This document shows, in pieces, positions 1-9,195 of a stretch of DNA of 64,000 nucleotides; the stretch's first letter is position 1, and the number at the start of each line of letters is the position of its first letter. Origin of the DNA: Haemophilus parainfluenzae (GTDB taxonomy: Bacteria; Pseudomonadota; Gammaproteobacteria; Enterobacterales; Pasteurellaceae); assembly GCF_014931275.1 (NCBI RefSeq), contig NZ_CP063110.1:689501-753500 (forward strand), given 5' to 3'. The notes under the pieces were generated by a model. That model had not been told where the DNA came from. It saw only the letters and a list, made by a program, of their open reading frames with translations, and made no database searches. Both the position numbers and the translations under genes were made by a program.

Positions 1-494
1 TCATCATCGTGATGATGGTGATGATCGTGTTCACCATGCACGTGACCGTGAGCAATTTCTTCTAATGTTGCTTCACGAGTACCAACAACTTCAACAGTGA
101 AGTGTAATTCTTGACCTGCTAACATGTGGTTACCATCAACCACCACTTCATCGCCGTCCACTTCAGTGATCACAACAGGAACAGGGCCGATATCTGTATC
201 TGCTAAGAAACGCATACCAACCACCACTTCATCAACGCCTTGGAATACATCTTTTGGTACACGTTGAACCATGTTTTCATTGTATTCGCCGTAGCCTTCT
301 TCTGGTTGAACACGTACTTCAAATTTGTCGCCAACTTCTTTACCTTCTAAGGCATTTTCAAGACCAATGATTAAGTTATTGTGGCCTTGTAAATATTCTA
401 ATGGTTGATTTGCTGGTGCTTCATCAACTAATACACCGTCTTGAGTACGTACTTGGTAAGCGATACTCACAACCGTATTTTTTGCTACTTTCAT
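1..494 (-). CDS. slyD: SlyD, FKBP-type prolyl isomerase and metallochaperone (C-terminus cut)
   Basis: Cytoplasmic peptidyl-prolyl cis-trans isomerase, chaperone and nickel-binding metallochaperone. The start is ATG at 494 (MKVAKNTVVSIAYQVRTQDG); the frame stays open to the window edge, so the 3' end is missing. Seen: the short FKBP domain beginning DGVLVDEAPANQPLEYLQG, the inserted chaperone flap with GNHMLAGQELHF, and a histidine-rich tail starting HGHVHGEHDHHHHH. His-rich tails are typical of SlyD and bind nickel in E. coli. The gene is downstream of the SIMPL-domain and rraB genes on the same strand, possibly one transcript. The identification is firm; only the tail length is unknown. Confidence 0.95.
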   Translation of the reverse strand, partial: MKVAKNTVVSIAYQVRTQDGVLVDEAPANQPLEYLQGHNNLIIGLENALEGKEVGDKFEVRVQPEEGYGEYNENMVQRVPKDVFQGVDEVVVGMRFLADTDIGPVPVVITEVDGDEVVVDGNHMLAGQELHFTVEVVGTREATLEEIAHGHVHGEHDHHHHHDD

Positions 495-538
495 ATTGTT
501 TTCCTTATTAAAAAAATCGTCGTTCATTGTATAGAAAA

Positions 539-1249
539 TTATTCTTTAAGCAATGTAATTCGCGCATTCACACTGACTTTAATTTTCTCTTTGCCACTTT
601 GAGTGTAAGTTTCATCTTTCCCACTCGAGTATAAACTTTTAGAGCTTAGTTCGGCTGCAGCATAAGGGCGGAAATCAGCGACTGAATCATTAGCTGAGGA
701 AATTTCAAGGTTCTGTATGCGATAACCTTTCACCTGCAAGGATTCTTGAACTAAGAGTGCTTTATCTTTAAGTTTTGCTAAAGCTTCTTTGGTTAATTCA
801 TTTTCTAAACTACTTAATTTTTCACGAGAAACAGAGGCATTGACCTGAGCAATGGCCAATACGCCATCTAGTTCATTTACTAATGTTGATAATGCTTGAG
901 AGTCTTTACTTTCTAAGGTTAATCCTGCATGCGCAATCCAACCTTGCTGTTTGCCTTTATTATCGTAACGAACCATAGTATTACGAGAATTATCAGTAAT
1001 TTCGACCGAGCTCTGTGCTTTCGCTAATTCAATGGCTTTATTCATTTTTTCTGCCATGGTTTTATTGAGCGCGGATAAATCATTGCCTTCCGCTTGGTAA
1101 AAAAGGGAGACTTGCAATAAATCACGTTCTACTGCTTTTTCTGCTTCAACAGTAAAGGTTACATCAGCTGGATAATTCGGTACGGGTTCTTCTGCAAAAG
1201 AAGCGATAGGTAAGGCAAGTAATGCAAGAGAAAGTGCTTTGAGTTTCAT
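539..1249 (-). CDS. SIMPL-domain (DUF541) periplasmic protein, YggE-like
   Basis: Periplasmic protein of 236 residues. A Sec signal peptide (MKLKALSLALLALPIASFA, cut before EEP) precedes one DUF541/SIMPL domain over the rest of the chain, seen in the early TFTVEAEKAVERDLLQVSL strand and the late KIKVSVNARITLL strand. In E. coli the family member YggE is linked to lower oxidative stress, but no biochemical activity is settled, so only the family is assigned. It lies between rraB and slyD on the same strand, 58 bases after the rraB stop. The start is supported by AGGAATG just upstream of the ATG. Confidence 0.8.
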   Translation of the reverse strand: MKLKALSLALLALPIASFAEEPVPNYPADVTFTVEAEKAVERDLLQVSLFYQAEGNDLSALNKTMAEKMNKAIELAKAQSSVEITDNSRNTMVRYDNKGKQQGWIAHAGLTLESKDSQALSTLVNELDGVLAIAQVNASVSREKLSSLENELTKEALAKLKDKALLVQESLQVKGYRIQNLEISSANDSVADFRPYAAAELSSKSLYSSGKDETYTQSGKEKIKVSVNARITLLKE

Positions 1250-1307
1250 TTTTTCATTCCTATTTTGGTAAGATAAAAATTAAGGGCGATTAATTCCCCC
1301 CACATTA

Positions 1308-1736
1308 TTAATGTAAACGTTCGTTGTCGTCTTCGACATCTTCATCGTCAAAAAATTCGCCGTCATCGCCGTATTCATCATCTTCCGCATTTGGATCTTC
1401 AAAATACGTGCCCCAGCCATCATAAATACCTTTGTATTTTTCGACTAATGGTAAAATTTCTTTTTGTTGTGCATCGATAATTTCAGGCTTTAATTCCACT
1501 TCACTGATGATGTCAAAACAGAAAATGACCTTGCCATTTTCATCTTCAAATTCTTCTGCTTCTGACACTTCATAGCCTGCTTTGAAAGCATCCACGGCAA
1601 TTTTTTCTAAGGTATCAAAATCATAATGGGCGATGTGATGTTCGATAATATAAAGCGCATCCGGATCGCTGCCGTCATTTAATAAATCCGTAATGATTTC
1701 ACGGGTTTCTTCTTGAAGTTCATTAAAGTTCGTCAT
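1308..1736 (-). CDS. rraB: RraB, RNase E activity regulator
   Basis: A 142-residue acidic cytoplasmic protein matching the RraB (YjgD) family, which binds the C-terminal scaffold of RNase E in E. coli, inhibits mRNA cleavage and remodels the degradosome. Recognised from N-terminal [20 protein letters not shown], the central [20 protein letters not shown] and WGTYFEDP before a low-complexity Asp/Glu tail (about residues 115-140), as usual for the family. It is the first gene of a minus-strand group with the SIMPL gene and slyD. Upstream are an uptake sequence near 1755 and the divergent truD. Confidence 0.93.
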   Translation of the reverse strand: MTNFNELQEETREIITDLLNDGSDPDALYIIEHHIAHYDFDTLEKIAVDAFKAGYEVSEAEEFEDENGKVIFCFDIISEVELKPEIIDAQQKEILPLVEKYKGIYDGWGTYFEDPNAEDDEYGDDGEFFDDEDVEDDNERLH

Positions 1737-1876
1737 AAGGCATTCCTTTTGTCAGAAAAAGTGCGGTCATTGTAGGGGATAAAGATGAAAATGTCGCTAA
1801 AAATTTATGCTCATTTCAGTTTGCCTTGAGGGGGCGGAAAGGTTAAAATTCTGCGCGAATAAATTGTGCTTAACAT

Positions 1877-1919
1877 GCCCAGCTGATCACGCTATTTATT
1901 GCAGCGAAAAAAGTTGGGC
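1877..1919 (+). other. Two-stem hairpin in the truD leader
   Basis: GCCCAGCT (1877-1884) can pair with AGTTGGGC (1912-1919, one G-U pair), and inside it CGCT (1890-1893) pairs with AGCG (1903-1906). The structure ends 23 bases before the truD start and is followed by a T-rich run. It could be an attenuator, a translational control element, or chance. I know no family it belongs to. Confidence 0.3.
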
Positions 1920-1942
1920 TTTCTTATTTTAGAACGAAAAAA

Positions 1943-2965
1943 ATGGTCAAACATCTCCCTTATTTCACCTTAAAAACACCGCCAAAAACAACCGCACTTT
2001 TAAAGCAAGAATTTGCTGATTTTATTGTTAAAGAAGATCTTGGCTATGAAATGTCAGGGGAAGGCGAATTTGTGGCGGTAAAAATCCGTAAAACGGATTG
2101 CAATACATTGTTTGTGGGCGAAAAACTTGCCAAGTTTGCGGGTATTTCTGATCGAAATATGGGGTATGCTGGTTTGAAAGATCGTCATGGTATTACAGAA
2201 CAATGGTTTTGTTTACAAATGCCAGGTAAGGAAACGCCAGATTTTAGTCAATTTCAATTGGAAAGTGTCGAGATTTTAGACGTCACTCGCCACAATCGTA
2301 AAATTCGTACAGGCAGTCTTCAGGGGAATGCTTTTGAGATTTTATTGCGTGGTGCAAAAGAAAGTGACGAATTAAATGAGCGCTTGAATTTTGTAGCGAA
2401 ATATGGTTTCCCTAACTACTTCACAGAGCAACGTTTTGGTCGAGATGGCCATAATCTGACTCAAGCGATTCGTTGGGCGAAAGGGGAGATTAAGGTCAAA
2501 GATCGTAAAAAACGCAGTTTTTACCTTTCAGCGGCTCGCAGTGTAATTTTTAATTTGGTTGTTGCAGAACGAATTGAACAAAATGTGGCAGATCAGGTTC
2601 TAAGAGACGATATTGTGCAATTAAACGGATCGCACAGTTGGTTTAAGGCCGATGACAATGAAGATTTAGCGGTTTTACAGCAACGTTTGAACGAACAAGA
2701 TATTTTGCTCACTGCACCTTTAATTGGCGAAGAAAATTTATCTGCAAGTGCGGTCGAAAATCAAGTGGTTTTAGAACACCAGGTTTTCCAAGAATTAATG
2801 AAACAAGAACGAATGAAAGCCGCTCGCCGCCCTTTATTAATGCAGGCAAAAGATTTCCATTGGTCGTTTGTTGAAGAAGGATTGAAGCTCTCATTTTATT
2901 TGCCGGCAGGGAGTTATGCCACTGCATTGGTGCGAGAGTTAGTGAATATTAAGGAAGAAGAATAA
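1943..2965 (+). CDS. truD: TruD, tRNA pseudouridine(13) synthase
   Basis: Converts U13 of tRNA-Glu to pseudouridine. The 340 residues fit the family (E. coli TruD 349). The catalytic aspartate is visible in [10 protein letters not shown] (Asp80), and the family motif [14 protein letters not shown] lies in the middle of the chain. The C-terminal end [17 protein letters not shown] sequence ([14 protein letters not shown]) is also typical. Its stop codon overlaps the start of surE (TAATG), so the two are translationally coupled; this truD-surE order is common in gamma-proteobacteria. Two uptake sequences lie inside the gene (near 1993 and 2750). Confidence 0.97.
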   Translation: MVKHLPYFTLKTPPKTTALLKQEFADFIVKEDLGYEMSGEGEFVAVKIRKTDCNTLFVGEKLAKFAGISDRNMGYAGLKDRHGITEQWFCLQMPGKETPDFSQFQLESVEILDVTRHNRKIRTGSLQGNAFEILLRGAKESDELNERLNFVAKYGFPNYFTEQRFGRDGHNLTQAIRWAKGEIKVKDRKKRSFYLSAARSVIFNLVVAERIEQNVADQVLRDDIVQLNGSHSWFKADDNEDLAVLQQRLNEQDILLTAPLIGEENLSASAVENQVVLEHQVFQELMKQERMKAARRPLLMQAKDFHWSFVEEGLKLSFYLPAGSYATALVRELVNIKEEE

Positions 2966-3705
2966 TGCGAATTTTAGTCAGCAATGATGACGGTTTTCAC
3001 GCCGAAGGGATTCAAGTTTTAGCAAAAGAATTACGAAAAATTGCCGATGTGGTGATTGTTGCGCCCGACCGTAATCGTAGCGCGGCATCAAGCTCATTAA
3101 CGCTTGTTGAGCCGCTTCGCCCTCGTCATTTAGATTGCGGTGATTACTGCGTGAATGGCACCCCTGCAGATTGCGTGCATTTGGCTTTAAATGGTTTTTT
3201 ATCTGGCCAAGTGGATCTTGTGGTATCTGGCATTAATGCGGGTTGCAATATGGGGGATGATACGATTTATTCCGGTACCTTGGCCGCAGCATTGGAAGGG
3301 CGTCATTTAGGATTGCCAGCCATTGCCGTCTCTTTAGATGGTCGTCTGCATTATGAAACAGCCGCTCGTGTGGTGTGTGATTTAATTCCGAAATTACATC
3401 CTCAATTATTGAATAAACGCGAAGTCATCAATATCAATGTGCCAGACTTGCCTTATGAAGAACTTAAAGGCATCAAAGTCTGTCATTTAGGCTATCGCAC
3501 ATCTGCAGCTGAAGTGATTAAACAAGAAGATCCTCGTGGCGAAAATATCTATTGGATTGGTCCGTCAGGCTTGCCGGAATATGATGGTGAAGGCACCGAT
3601 TTCCATGCAGTAAAAAATGGTTATGTTTCCATTACGCCAATTCAGGCAGATCTTACGGCTCATCAGTCAATTGCTGCTTTACAAGATTGGCTGGAAAGTG
3701 AATAA
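2965..3705 (+). CDS. surE: SurE, 5'/3'-nucleotidase
   Basis: Metal-dependent survival protein that dephosphorylates nucleoside 5'- and 3'-monophosphates and short polyphosphate. 246 residues, close to the E. coli 253. The N-terminus [10 protein letters not shown] carries the metal-binding Asp8-Asp9 pair. [13 protein letters not shown] holds the active-site serine near residue 39, NGTPADCV follows near residue 95, and [18 protein letters not shown] is the signature loop. It starts on the last base of the truD stop. yqaA, a small lipoprotein and nlpD follow, a stationary-phase and envelope grouping also known from E. coli (surE-pcm-nlpD), here without pcm. Confidence 0.97.
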   Translation: MRILVSNDDGFHAEGIQVLAKELRKIADVVIVAPDRNRSAASSSLTLVEPLRPRHLDCGDYCVNGTPADCVHLALNGFLSGQVDLVVSGINAGCNMGDDTIYSGTLAAALEGRHLGLPAIAVSLDGRLHYETAARVVCDLIPKLHPQLLNKREVININVPDLPYEELKGIKVCHLGYRTSAAEVIKQEDPRGENIYWIGPSGLPEYDGEGTDFHAVKNGYVSITPIQADLTAHQSIAALQDWLESE

Positions 3706-3757
3706 TGTGCCATTTTGAAACGAATTTTTCCCCATTGAACACATGAAGGATAAGTGA

Positions 3758-4333
3758 ATGAATATTTTTGGTGCGATGTACGATAAAACGATGCAATGGT
3801 CAAAACATCGCTTTGCCGTGTTTTGGTTATCCTTTGTGAGTTTTATTGAGGCCATTTTCTTTCCCATTCCACCCGATGTGATGTTGATTCCAATGTCAAT
3901 GTCAAAGCCGAAAAGTGCGTTTCGTTTTGCGCTTTATACGGCGGTCGCTTCTGTTGTGGGGGGAATGATTGGTTATGCTATCGGCTATTATGCCTTTGAT
4001 TGGGTTCAAGGTTATATTCAACAATGGGGTTACCAAGCCGCTTGGGAACAAGCTATGGCATGGTTTAAAGAATGGGGCGTGTTAGTGGTCTTTGTTGCTG
4101 GTTTTAGCCCAATTCCTTACAAAGTTTTCACCATTTGCGCGGGCGTGATGCAAATGGCGTTTATCCCCTTTGTGATTACCGCGTTTGTGTCGCGTTTTGC
4201 TCGTTTTATTTTAGTGGCAAAACTTGCTGCATGGGGCGGAGAGAAATTCGCCGCGAAATTACGTAAATCCATTGAAGTCATTGGTTGGAGTGTCGTTGCT
4301 TTAGCCGTGATTATTTATATTATTTTAAAATAA
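3758..4333 (+). CDS. yqaA: YqaA-type DedA/VTT-domain inner-membrane protein
   Basis: A 191-residue inner-membrane protein of the YqaA/DedA (SNARE-associated, VTT domain) family. Several hydrophobic segments are visible (about residues 20-45, 55-80, 105-130 and 165-190). The re-entrant-loop motif FVAGFSPIPYKVFTICAG, with its characteristic proline and lysine, is in the centre. DedA-type proteins are associated with lipid flipping and proton-motive-force maintenance; YqaA itself has no proven substrate. It sits between surE and the two lipoprotein genes, with 16 bases to the next start, so it is probably co-transcribed. Confidence 0.85.
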   Translation: MNIFGAMYDKTMQWSKHRFAVFWLSFVSFIEAIFFPIPPDVMLIPMSMSKPKSAFRFALYTAVASVVGGMIGYAIGYYAFDWVQGYIQQWGYQAAWEQAMAWFKEWGVLVVFVAGFSPIPYKVFTICAGVMQMAFIPFVITAFVSRFARFILVAKLAAWGGEKFAAKLRKSIEVIGWSVVALAVIIYIILK

Positions 4334-4349
4334 CAGGATGACCTTTTTT

Positions 4350-4538
4350 ATGAATAAATTACTCTTTATTATCTCGAGTGCATTGCTGATTTCAGCTTGT
4401 ACGGGAGAACCGAAAAAACAAGATCCCGATGCATTGCCAGATGGTATTATGCAACCAGTAGAAGGAACGGGAGCGGTTGCCGGTGGTAGCTTTATGCCGG
4501 AAATTGAAAAGAATTCAATGCCAAATCAAATGAAATAA
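4350..4538 (+). CDS. Small lipoprotein resembling the NlpD N-terminus
   Basis: A 62-residue lipoprotein. The ATG at 4350 is preferred over the in-frame ATG at 4338 because CAGGA at 4334 is then about 10 bases upstream and the signal peptide begins correctly (MNKLLFIISSALLISAC). The lipobox ISAC puts the lipidated cysteine at residue 17. The mature part contains DGIMQPVEG, then FMPEIEKNSMPNQM; the neighbouring NlpD has PGVMQPVDN, then [11 protein letters not shown] at the same place. It therefore looks like a copy of the first 60 or so residues of NlpD without the LysM and peptidase domains. Its function is unknown. Confidence 0.75.
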   Translation: MNKLLFIISSALLISACTGEPKKQDPDALPDGIMQPVEGTGAVAGGSFMPEIEKNSMPNQMK

Positions 4539-4561
4539 ATTTAATTTTAAAGGAAGAATAA

Positions 4562-5779
4562 ATGAAAAAATCGTTTTTATTGCTCCCTGTGAGTATCGCT
4601 ATTTTAGCGGCTTGTAGTTCAAATAGCCCTGCACCAATCGAAAATGTGGATGGCACACTTTCTCCAGGTGTAATGCAACCTGTTGATAATAACTCTAGCG
4701 GTACATGGCAGCCAGAAATCCAACAAAATACCATGCCAAGTACAATGGGCAGCAGCGTGCCAACGGGAACTCAAACACCACAGCCAAGTTTCCAACCAAC
4801 TTACCAACCGGTACAACAGCCAGCAGCAACTCAACCACAGCCTGCTCCAGCACCGGTTCAACCGCAAACTAAAACGGTAACTAAAACAGTTTCTGATTGT
4901 ACCAGCTCAGGTGCAATCAACGTGCCGCGTAATCCAAATACCAATGCACCAGATTACAGCCAAATTCAAAAAGGTTCATACAAAGGAAACACCTATAAAG
5001 TAAACAAAGGCGATACCATGTTCTTAATCGCTTACTTGACGGGTATGGACGTAAAAGATTTAGCGAGCATGAACAATATGAAAGAGCCTTACAGCTTAAG
5101 TGTGGGTCAAACATTAAAAATTTCAAATTGTTCAACCAAAACAATCACTACAACAGTTCCAGTGAAAACTACCGCACCAGCGGCACCTGCTGAGCCAGAA
5201 GTGACTTATACACCAGGTGCAAATGGCACACAAATTGGTTCTGATGGTACAGTAATTGGCCCTATTAAATCAGGTGTGGGTAATGGTGAACCTTCAAAAC
5301 CAGTTTTCACAAACAATACGCCTAGCACACCAGCGACGACGACAACACAAGTAGAAACCACAAACAATACACCAGTTAATGCGAATGTTGTGGCACCAGT
5401 TGCGTCGAATATTGCATGGCAATGGCCAACCCAAGGTAACGTGATCCAAGGTTTCTCTAATACCGATGGTGGTAACAAAGGGGTTGATATCAGTGGTTCT
5501 CGCGGCCAAGCAGTTAAAGCTGCTGCGAATGGTCGTGTTGTGTATGCGGGTAACGCATTACGTGGCTATGGTAACTTAATTATCATCAAACATAACGATG
5601 ATTTCTTAAGTGCTTATGCACACAACGACAAGATCCTTGTGAGCGATCAACAAGAAGTGAAAGCGGGTCAAGAGATTGCAAAAATGGGTAGCACAGGAAC
5701 CAATGCTGTGAAACTTCACTTCGAGATCCGTTATAAAGGTAAATCTGTGGATCCTGTCAGATACTTACCGAGAAGATAA
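4562..5779 (+). CDS. nlpD: NlpD (LppB), LysM/M23-like lipoprotein activator of amidase
   Basis: Outer-membrane lipoprotein of 405 residues. Lipobox LAAC gives the lipidated Cys18. A Pro/Gln/Thr-rich linker follows to about residue 140, then a LysM peptidoglycan-binding domain (about 143-190, [18 protein letters not shown]), a second Thr-rich linker, and a C-terminal M23/LytM domain (about 285-405). The peptidase site is degenerate: GVDISGSRG stands where active enzymes carry the first His and Asp ligands. That is the known state of NlpD, which activates AmiC during division rather than cutting peptidoglycan. It follows the small paralogous lipoprotein by 23 bases and ends at an uptake-sequence terminator. 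Confidence 0.95.
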   Translation: MKKSFLLLPVSIAILAACSSNSPAPIENVDGTLSPGVMQPVDNNSSGTWQPEIQQNTMPSTMGSSVPTGTQTPQPSFQPTYQPVQQPAATQPQPAPAPVQPQTKTVTKTVSDCTSSGAINVPRNPNTNAPDYSQIQKGSYKGNTYKVNKGDTMFLIAYLTGMDVKDLASMNNMKEPYSLSVGQTLKISNCSTKTITTTVPVKTTAPAAPAEPEVTYTPGANGTQIGSDGTVIGPIKSGVGNGEPSKPVFTNNTPSTPATTTTQVETTNNTPVNANVVAPVASNIAWQWPTQGNVIQGFSNTDGGNKGVDISGSRGQAVKAAANGRVVYAGNALRGYGNLIIIKHNDDFLSAYAHNDKILVSDQQEVKAGQEIAKMGSTGTNAVKLHFEIRYKGKSVDPVRYLPRR

Positions 5780-5790
5780 TCTTTTCACAG

Positions 5791-5822
5791 AAAAAGTGCG
5801 GTTAAAAATGACCGCACTTTTT
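5791..5822 (+). terminator. Terminator from paired uptake sequences after nlpD
   Basis: AAAAAGTGCGGT and its inverted copy ACCGCACTTTTT are separated by 8 bases and end in a T run. This is the classic Haemophilus arrangement in which two uptake sequences form a rho-independent terminator. It lies 12 bases after the nlpD stop and just ahead of proS; TATACT at 5825-5830 is a possible proS -10 box. Confidence 0.8.
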
Positions 5823-5873
5823 GTTATACTCTCACCAATTTTTTCTCAATGCTTAGAATCTAAGGTTAATTCA

Positions 5874-7589
5874 ATGCGTACAAGTCAATATTTATTCTCA
5901 ACATTAAAAGAAACCCCAGCTGAAGCGGCTATTGTGAGCCATCAATTAATGCTTCGTGCGGGAATGATTCGTCCTCTTGCTTCAGGTCTTTATAACTGGA
6001 TGCCAACCGGCTGGCGTGTGCTTCGTAAAGTAGAAAAAATCATTCGTGAAGAAATGGATAAAAGTGGCGCACTTGAAATCAAAATGCCAGTAGTGCAACC
6101 AGCAGAATTATGGGAAGAATCAGGTCGTTGGGAACAATATGGCCCAGAATTACTACGTTTTGTGGATCGCGGAAACCGTAACTTTGTATTAGGTCCAACA
6201 CATGAAGAAGTGATTACCGATTTAGTTCGTCGCGAAGTGTCATCATACAAACAACTTCCGATCAATTTATACCAAATTCAAACCAAATTCCGTGATGAAG
6301 TGCGTCCTCGTTTCGGTGTAATGCGTTCGCGTGAATTTATCATGAAAGATGCGTATTCTTTCCATGCAGATCATGCTAGCTTGCAACAAACTTATGATGT
6401 GATGTACCAAACTTACAGCAATATTTTTAATCGCTTAGGTTTAGATTTCCGTGCAGTACAAGCGGATACCGGTTCTATCGGTGGTAGTGCGTCACATGAA
6501 TTCCAAGTGCTAGCAAACAGTGGCGAAGATGATGTGATTTTCTCTACTGAATCTGACTACGCTGCAAACATTGAATTAGCGGAAGCGGTGGCAATTGGTG
6601 AGCGCGCAGCACCAACGAAAGCCATGGAATTAATTGATACACCAAATGCAAAAACGATTGCTGAGTTGGTGGAACAATTTAATTTGCCAATTGAGAAAAC
6701 GGTTAAAACCTTAATCGTAAAAGGGGCAAGCGAAGAGCAACCGTTAGTGGCATTAGTCATTCGTGGTGACCATGAATTAAACGAAATTAAAGCGGAAAAA
6801 TTACCTGAAGTGGCTTCACCATTTGAGTTTGCAGACGAAGCTGTTATCAAAGCCAAAATTGGTGCAGGTGTGGGTTCATTAGGCCCTGTTAATCTCAATA
6901 TTCCAGTGATTATTGACCGTTCAGTGGTATTAGTGTCTGATTTCAGTGCGGGTGCAAACATTGATGGTAAACATTACTTCAATATCAACTGGGAACGTGA
7001 TGTAGCGTTACCAAAAGTGGCGGATATTCGTAACGTGGTTGAAGGTGACCCAAGCCCAGATGGTAAAGGTACCTTATTGATTAAACGTGGTATCGAAGTA
7101 GGCCACATTTTCCAATTAGGTAAAAAATACTCAGAAGCGATGAATGCGACTGTTCAAGGTGAAGATGGTCGTCCAATGGTCGTAACCATGGGATGTTACG
7201 GTATTGGTGTAACGCGTGTGGTCGCTGCGGCGATTGAACAACATTTTGATGATCGCGGTATTGTATGGCCAACAGATGAAATTGCGCCATTCACCGTAGC
7301 TGTCGTGCCTATGAATATGCATAAATCTGAAAGCGTTCAAGAATATGCTGAAGAATTGTACCGCACTTTACAGGCTCAAGGTGTAGAAGTGATCTTTGAT
7401 GATCGCAAAGAACGCCCAGGTGTGATGTTTGCAGATATGGAACTTATCGGCGTGCCACATATGGTGGTGATTGGTGAGAAAAATCTCGCAAATGGCGAAA
7501 TCGAATACAAAAATCGCCGCACCGGTGAAAAACAAATGATTGCCAAAGATCAGTTGTTAGATTTCTTGAAAGGACAAATTAAAGCTTAA
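5874..7589 (+). CDS. proS: ProS, prolyl-tRNA synthetase
   Basis: Charges tRNA-Pro with proline. Starting at ATG 5874 ([19 protein letters not shown]) the protein has 571 residues, matching the bacterial ProS norm of about 572. An upstream in-frame ATG at 5796 is rejected because it lies within the nlpD terminator. Class II core motifs are visible ([21 protein letters not shown] region, motif 2), an inserted editing domain occupies about residues 225-400, and the C-terminal anticodon-binding domain begins near [10 protein letters not shown]. Monocistronic as far as can be seen, with a strong hairpin downstream. Confidence 0.97.
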   Translation: MRTSQYLFSTLKETPAEAAIVSHQLMLRAGMIRPLASGLYNWMPTGWRVLRKVEKIIREEMDKSGALEIKMPVVQPAELWEESGRWEQYGPELLRFVDRGNRNFVLGPTHEEVITDLVRREVSSYKQLPINLYQIQTKFRDEVRPRFGVMRSREFIMKDAYSFHADHASLQQTYDVMYQTYSNIFNRLGLDFRAVQADTGSIGGSASHEFQVLANSGEDDVIFSTESDYAANIELAEAVAIGERAAPTKAMELIDTPNAKTIAELVEQFNLPIEKTVKTLIVKGASEEQPLVALVIRGDHELNEIKAEKLPEVASPFEFADEAVIKAKIGAGVGSLGPVNLNIPVIIDRSVVLVSDFSAGANIDGKHYFNINWERDVALPKVADIRNVVEGDPSPDGKGTLLIKRGIEVGHIFQLGKKYSEAMNATVQGEDGRPMVVTMGCYGIGVTRVVAAAIEQHFDDRGIVWPTDEIAPFTVAVVPMNMHKSESVQEYAEELYRTLQAQGVEVIFDDRKERPGVMFADMELIGVPHMVVIGEKNLANGEIEYKNRRTGEKQMIAKDQLLDFLKGQIKA

Positions 7590-7656
7590 TTGAGAGCTAA
7601 AGTTCATGGCATAGCTTTAGTTGCTATGCCAAGGATGTATTTAATTTATAATAAAC

Positions 7657-7691
7657 AAAACGGTTGTTGAGTTTGTCTCAGCAACCGTTTT
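7657..7691. terminator. Bidirectional terminator between proS and the Slam gene
   Basis: AAAACGGTTGTTGAG (7657-7671) pairs with CTCAGCAACCGTTTT (7677-7691) with one G-U pair, flanked by A and T runs, so it can act for both converging genes. A second hairpin without a T run (GGCATAGC at 7608-7615 with GCTATGCC at 7623-7630) lies closer to proS. Confidence 0.8.
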
Positions 7692-7697
7692 TTGTGG

Positions 7698-9131
7698 TTA
7701 AAATGTTTTACTCATTTCTAAGAATACACGGTTTTTGTCGTAACCATAGAAAGGATGATTACTTTTCACTTTTTGATAAGACCATGTAATCTTAGGCGTA
7801 ATACCCCAGAAATAGAGATCACGATGCCATAATGTTAACGTTGAAGCATATTCTCTATTTTTCTGACGAATGTTAAAGAAATCAGCCGATTGATAATGAC
7901 GTTTAGCATATGAAAGTGTCACTCGGCTTGATATTCCCCATGGCCATTCTTGTCCCCAACCAAGGCGTCCACCTACTCGTTGGTAGGCGTTATCTTTGTC
8001 TCGAGTATTTTCACGAGAATAATCTACCCCAGCAAACCAATGTTGTCCGCTTTTCGGAACATAGAGTAATGTGTTGGAAAATAAATAATTGTTGCCGTTT
8101 AAATGTTTTCGCCAATCATAGCGTTGTTCGCCATATTCCAAAGCAGATGAAATTTGCCAACGAGGATTAAGCCAGTAGCTAATATCAAAACGTACGCCAG
8201 AGTTTTTAGAGTATTGTTTGAGTGCATCGCTACCGTTTGAGCCACCACTATACCAACGTTTTTCGGTAAATGGTGTTAAAGCCAATTCTAAATGGGAAGT
8301 TTGATAACCTAATCCCCAACCTAAGCGCGTATTTAATTCGTTATATTTTTTGTTATTCCAGTAGTATTTACCATTTCCATCTAAGCCTAATTTAGTGAAA
8401 AAGTTATGTGCAAGAGACCATTTTTTCTCAACACCTAATGAATAAGAAAGCCCTTGTGCACTTTCTTTACTCCAAGCTTTCCAGTTACCAATATGAGTAC
8501 CTGCTTTAGGCGCATTGTTGATATTGCTTTCATTGAGGTAACTTACTCCACCATAAAATTTCCATTGATCGCGTTGATTTAATGCAGATAAATATTGATC
8601 AATAACGGCAGTCATTTCTGGCGTCATTTGCTCTGCACGTAATTTTTGGAACTGATCTTTTGCTGCTTCGTTATCATTATTTAAAAAGAGTGCTTGAGCA
8701 AGCTGATAACGTAATGGAAGGCTATCAGAATGTTGGGTGAATAGCGTACGATAGCGTTGTGCTGCTTCACTATAATTGCCTTTATGACGCGCATCAATAG
8801 CTTCAGCCCAGCTCAATAACACAGGATCCTTTTTAGGGAGTTCTCGATATAAAGGCAATAAAAGCGAAACAGCTTCTTCGTTATTTTGTAACACTGAAGG
8901 AATCATCCCACGTACGATTAAATCAGGATGACGAGCTAGCTCTTCTTTAGTCATTGAGACTGAGCCTTCATTATTTGTCTTCGGCTGGATCGCAGGTGCT
9001 TGAAGCTTTGGCGATGCAACCTGAATATTTTTGTCTAACGTGTCATTTTTAGATTGTGCCACTTCGGCATTTGCCCACTGAGCACATGTTATGCTTAATA
9101 CTGTATATAAAAAAGTTTTTGTAAATTTCAT
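7698..9131 (-). CDS. Slam-type outer-membrane translocon for surface lipoproteins
   Basis: Predicted surface lipoprotein assembly modulator (Slam): an outer-membrane protein moving lipoproteins to the cell surface. A signal peptide (cut after QWANA) is followed by a periplasmic TPR-like helical region (about residues 75-185, EAIDARHKGNYSEAAQRYRTL) and a DUF560-type beta-barrel (about 190-477) of alternating aromatic strands. The chain ends in ...LEMSKTF, with the C-terminal phenylalanine expected of BAM substrates. At 477 residues it is within the family range. Two candidate client lipoproteins lie just upstream on the same strand, which is how Slam genes are usually placed. Specificity for them is inferred from position. 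Confidence 0.88.
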   Translation of the reverse strand: MKFTKTFLYTVLSITCAQWANAEVAQSKNDTLDKNIQVASPKLQAPAIQPKTNNEGSVSMTKEELARHPDLIVRGMIPSVLQNNEEAVSLLLPLYRELPKKDPVLLSWAEAIDARHKGNYSEAAQRYRTLFTQHSDSLPLRYQLAQALFLNNDNEAAKDQFQKLRAEQMTPEMTAVIDQYLSALNQRDQWKFYGGVSYLNESNINNAPKAGTHIGNWKAWSKESAQGLSYSLGVEKKWSLAHNFFTKLGLDGNGKYYWNNKKYNELNTRLGWGLGYQTSHLELALTPFTEKRWYSGGSNGSDALKQYSKNSGVRFDISYWLNPRWQISSALEYGEQRYDWRKHLNGNNYLFSNTLLYVPKSGQHWFAGVDYSRENTRDKDNAYQRVGGRLGWGQEWPWGISSRVTLSYAKRHYQSADFFNIRQKNREYASTLTLWHRDLYFWGITPKITWSYQKVKSNHPFYGYDKNRVFLEMSKTF

Positions 9132-9147
9132 TTGTTATCAAAAGAGA

Positions 9148-9176
9148 AATAAAGCAAGCACTAGGCTTGCTTTATT
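9148..9176 (-). terminator. Hairpin between first surface lipoprotein and Slam gene
   Basis: AATAAAGCAAGC (9148-9159) pairs perfectly with GCTTGCTTTATT (9165-9176) around a 5-base loop. There is only a weak T run on the minus strand, so it may reduce rather than stop read-through and give more lipoprotein than Slam. The same hairpin recurs after the second lipoprotein gene (10218-10242). Confidence 0.6.
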
Positions 9177-9195
9177 ATGTCAGGATTAAAACCAA

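Noticed and set aside
4600..5500. Several open frames opposite or shifted within nlpD
   Set aside because: They follow from the Pro/Gln/Thr-rich low-complexity linkers; no ribosome binding sites and no plausible protein features.
5796..5873. N-terminal extension of ProS from ATG 5796
   Set aside because: It begins inside the nlpD terminator made of uptake sequences; ATG 5874 gives the normal ProS N-terminus and length.
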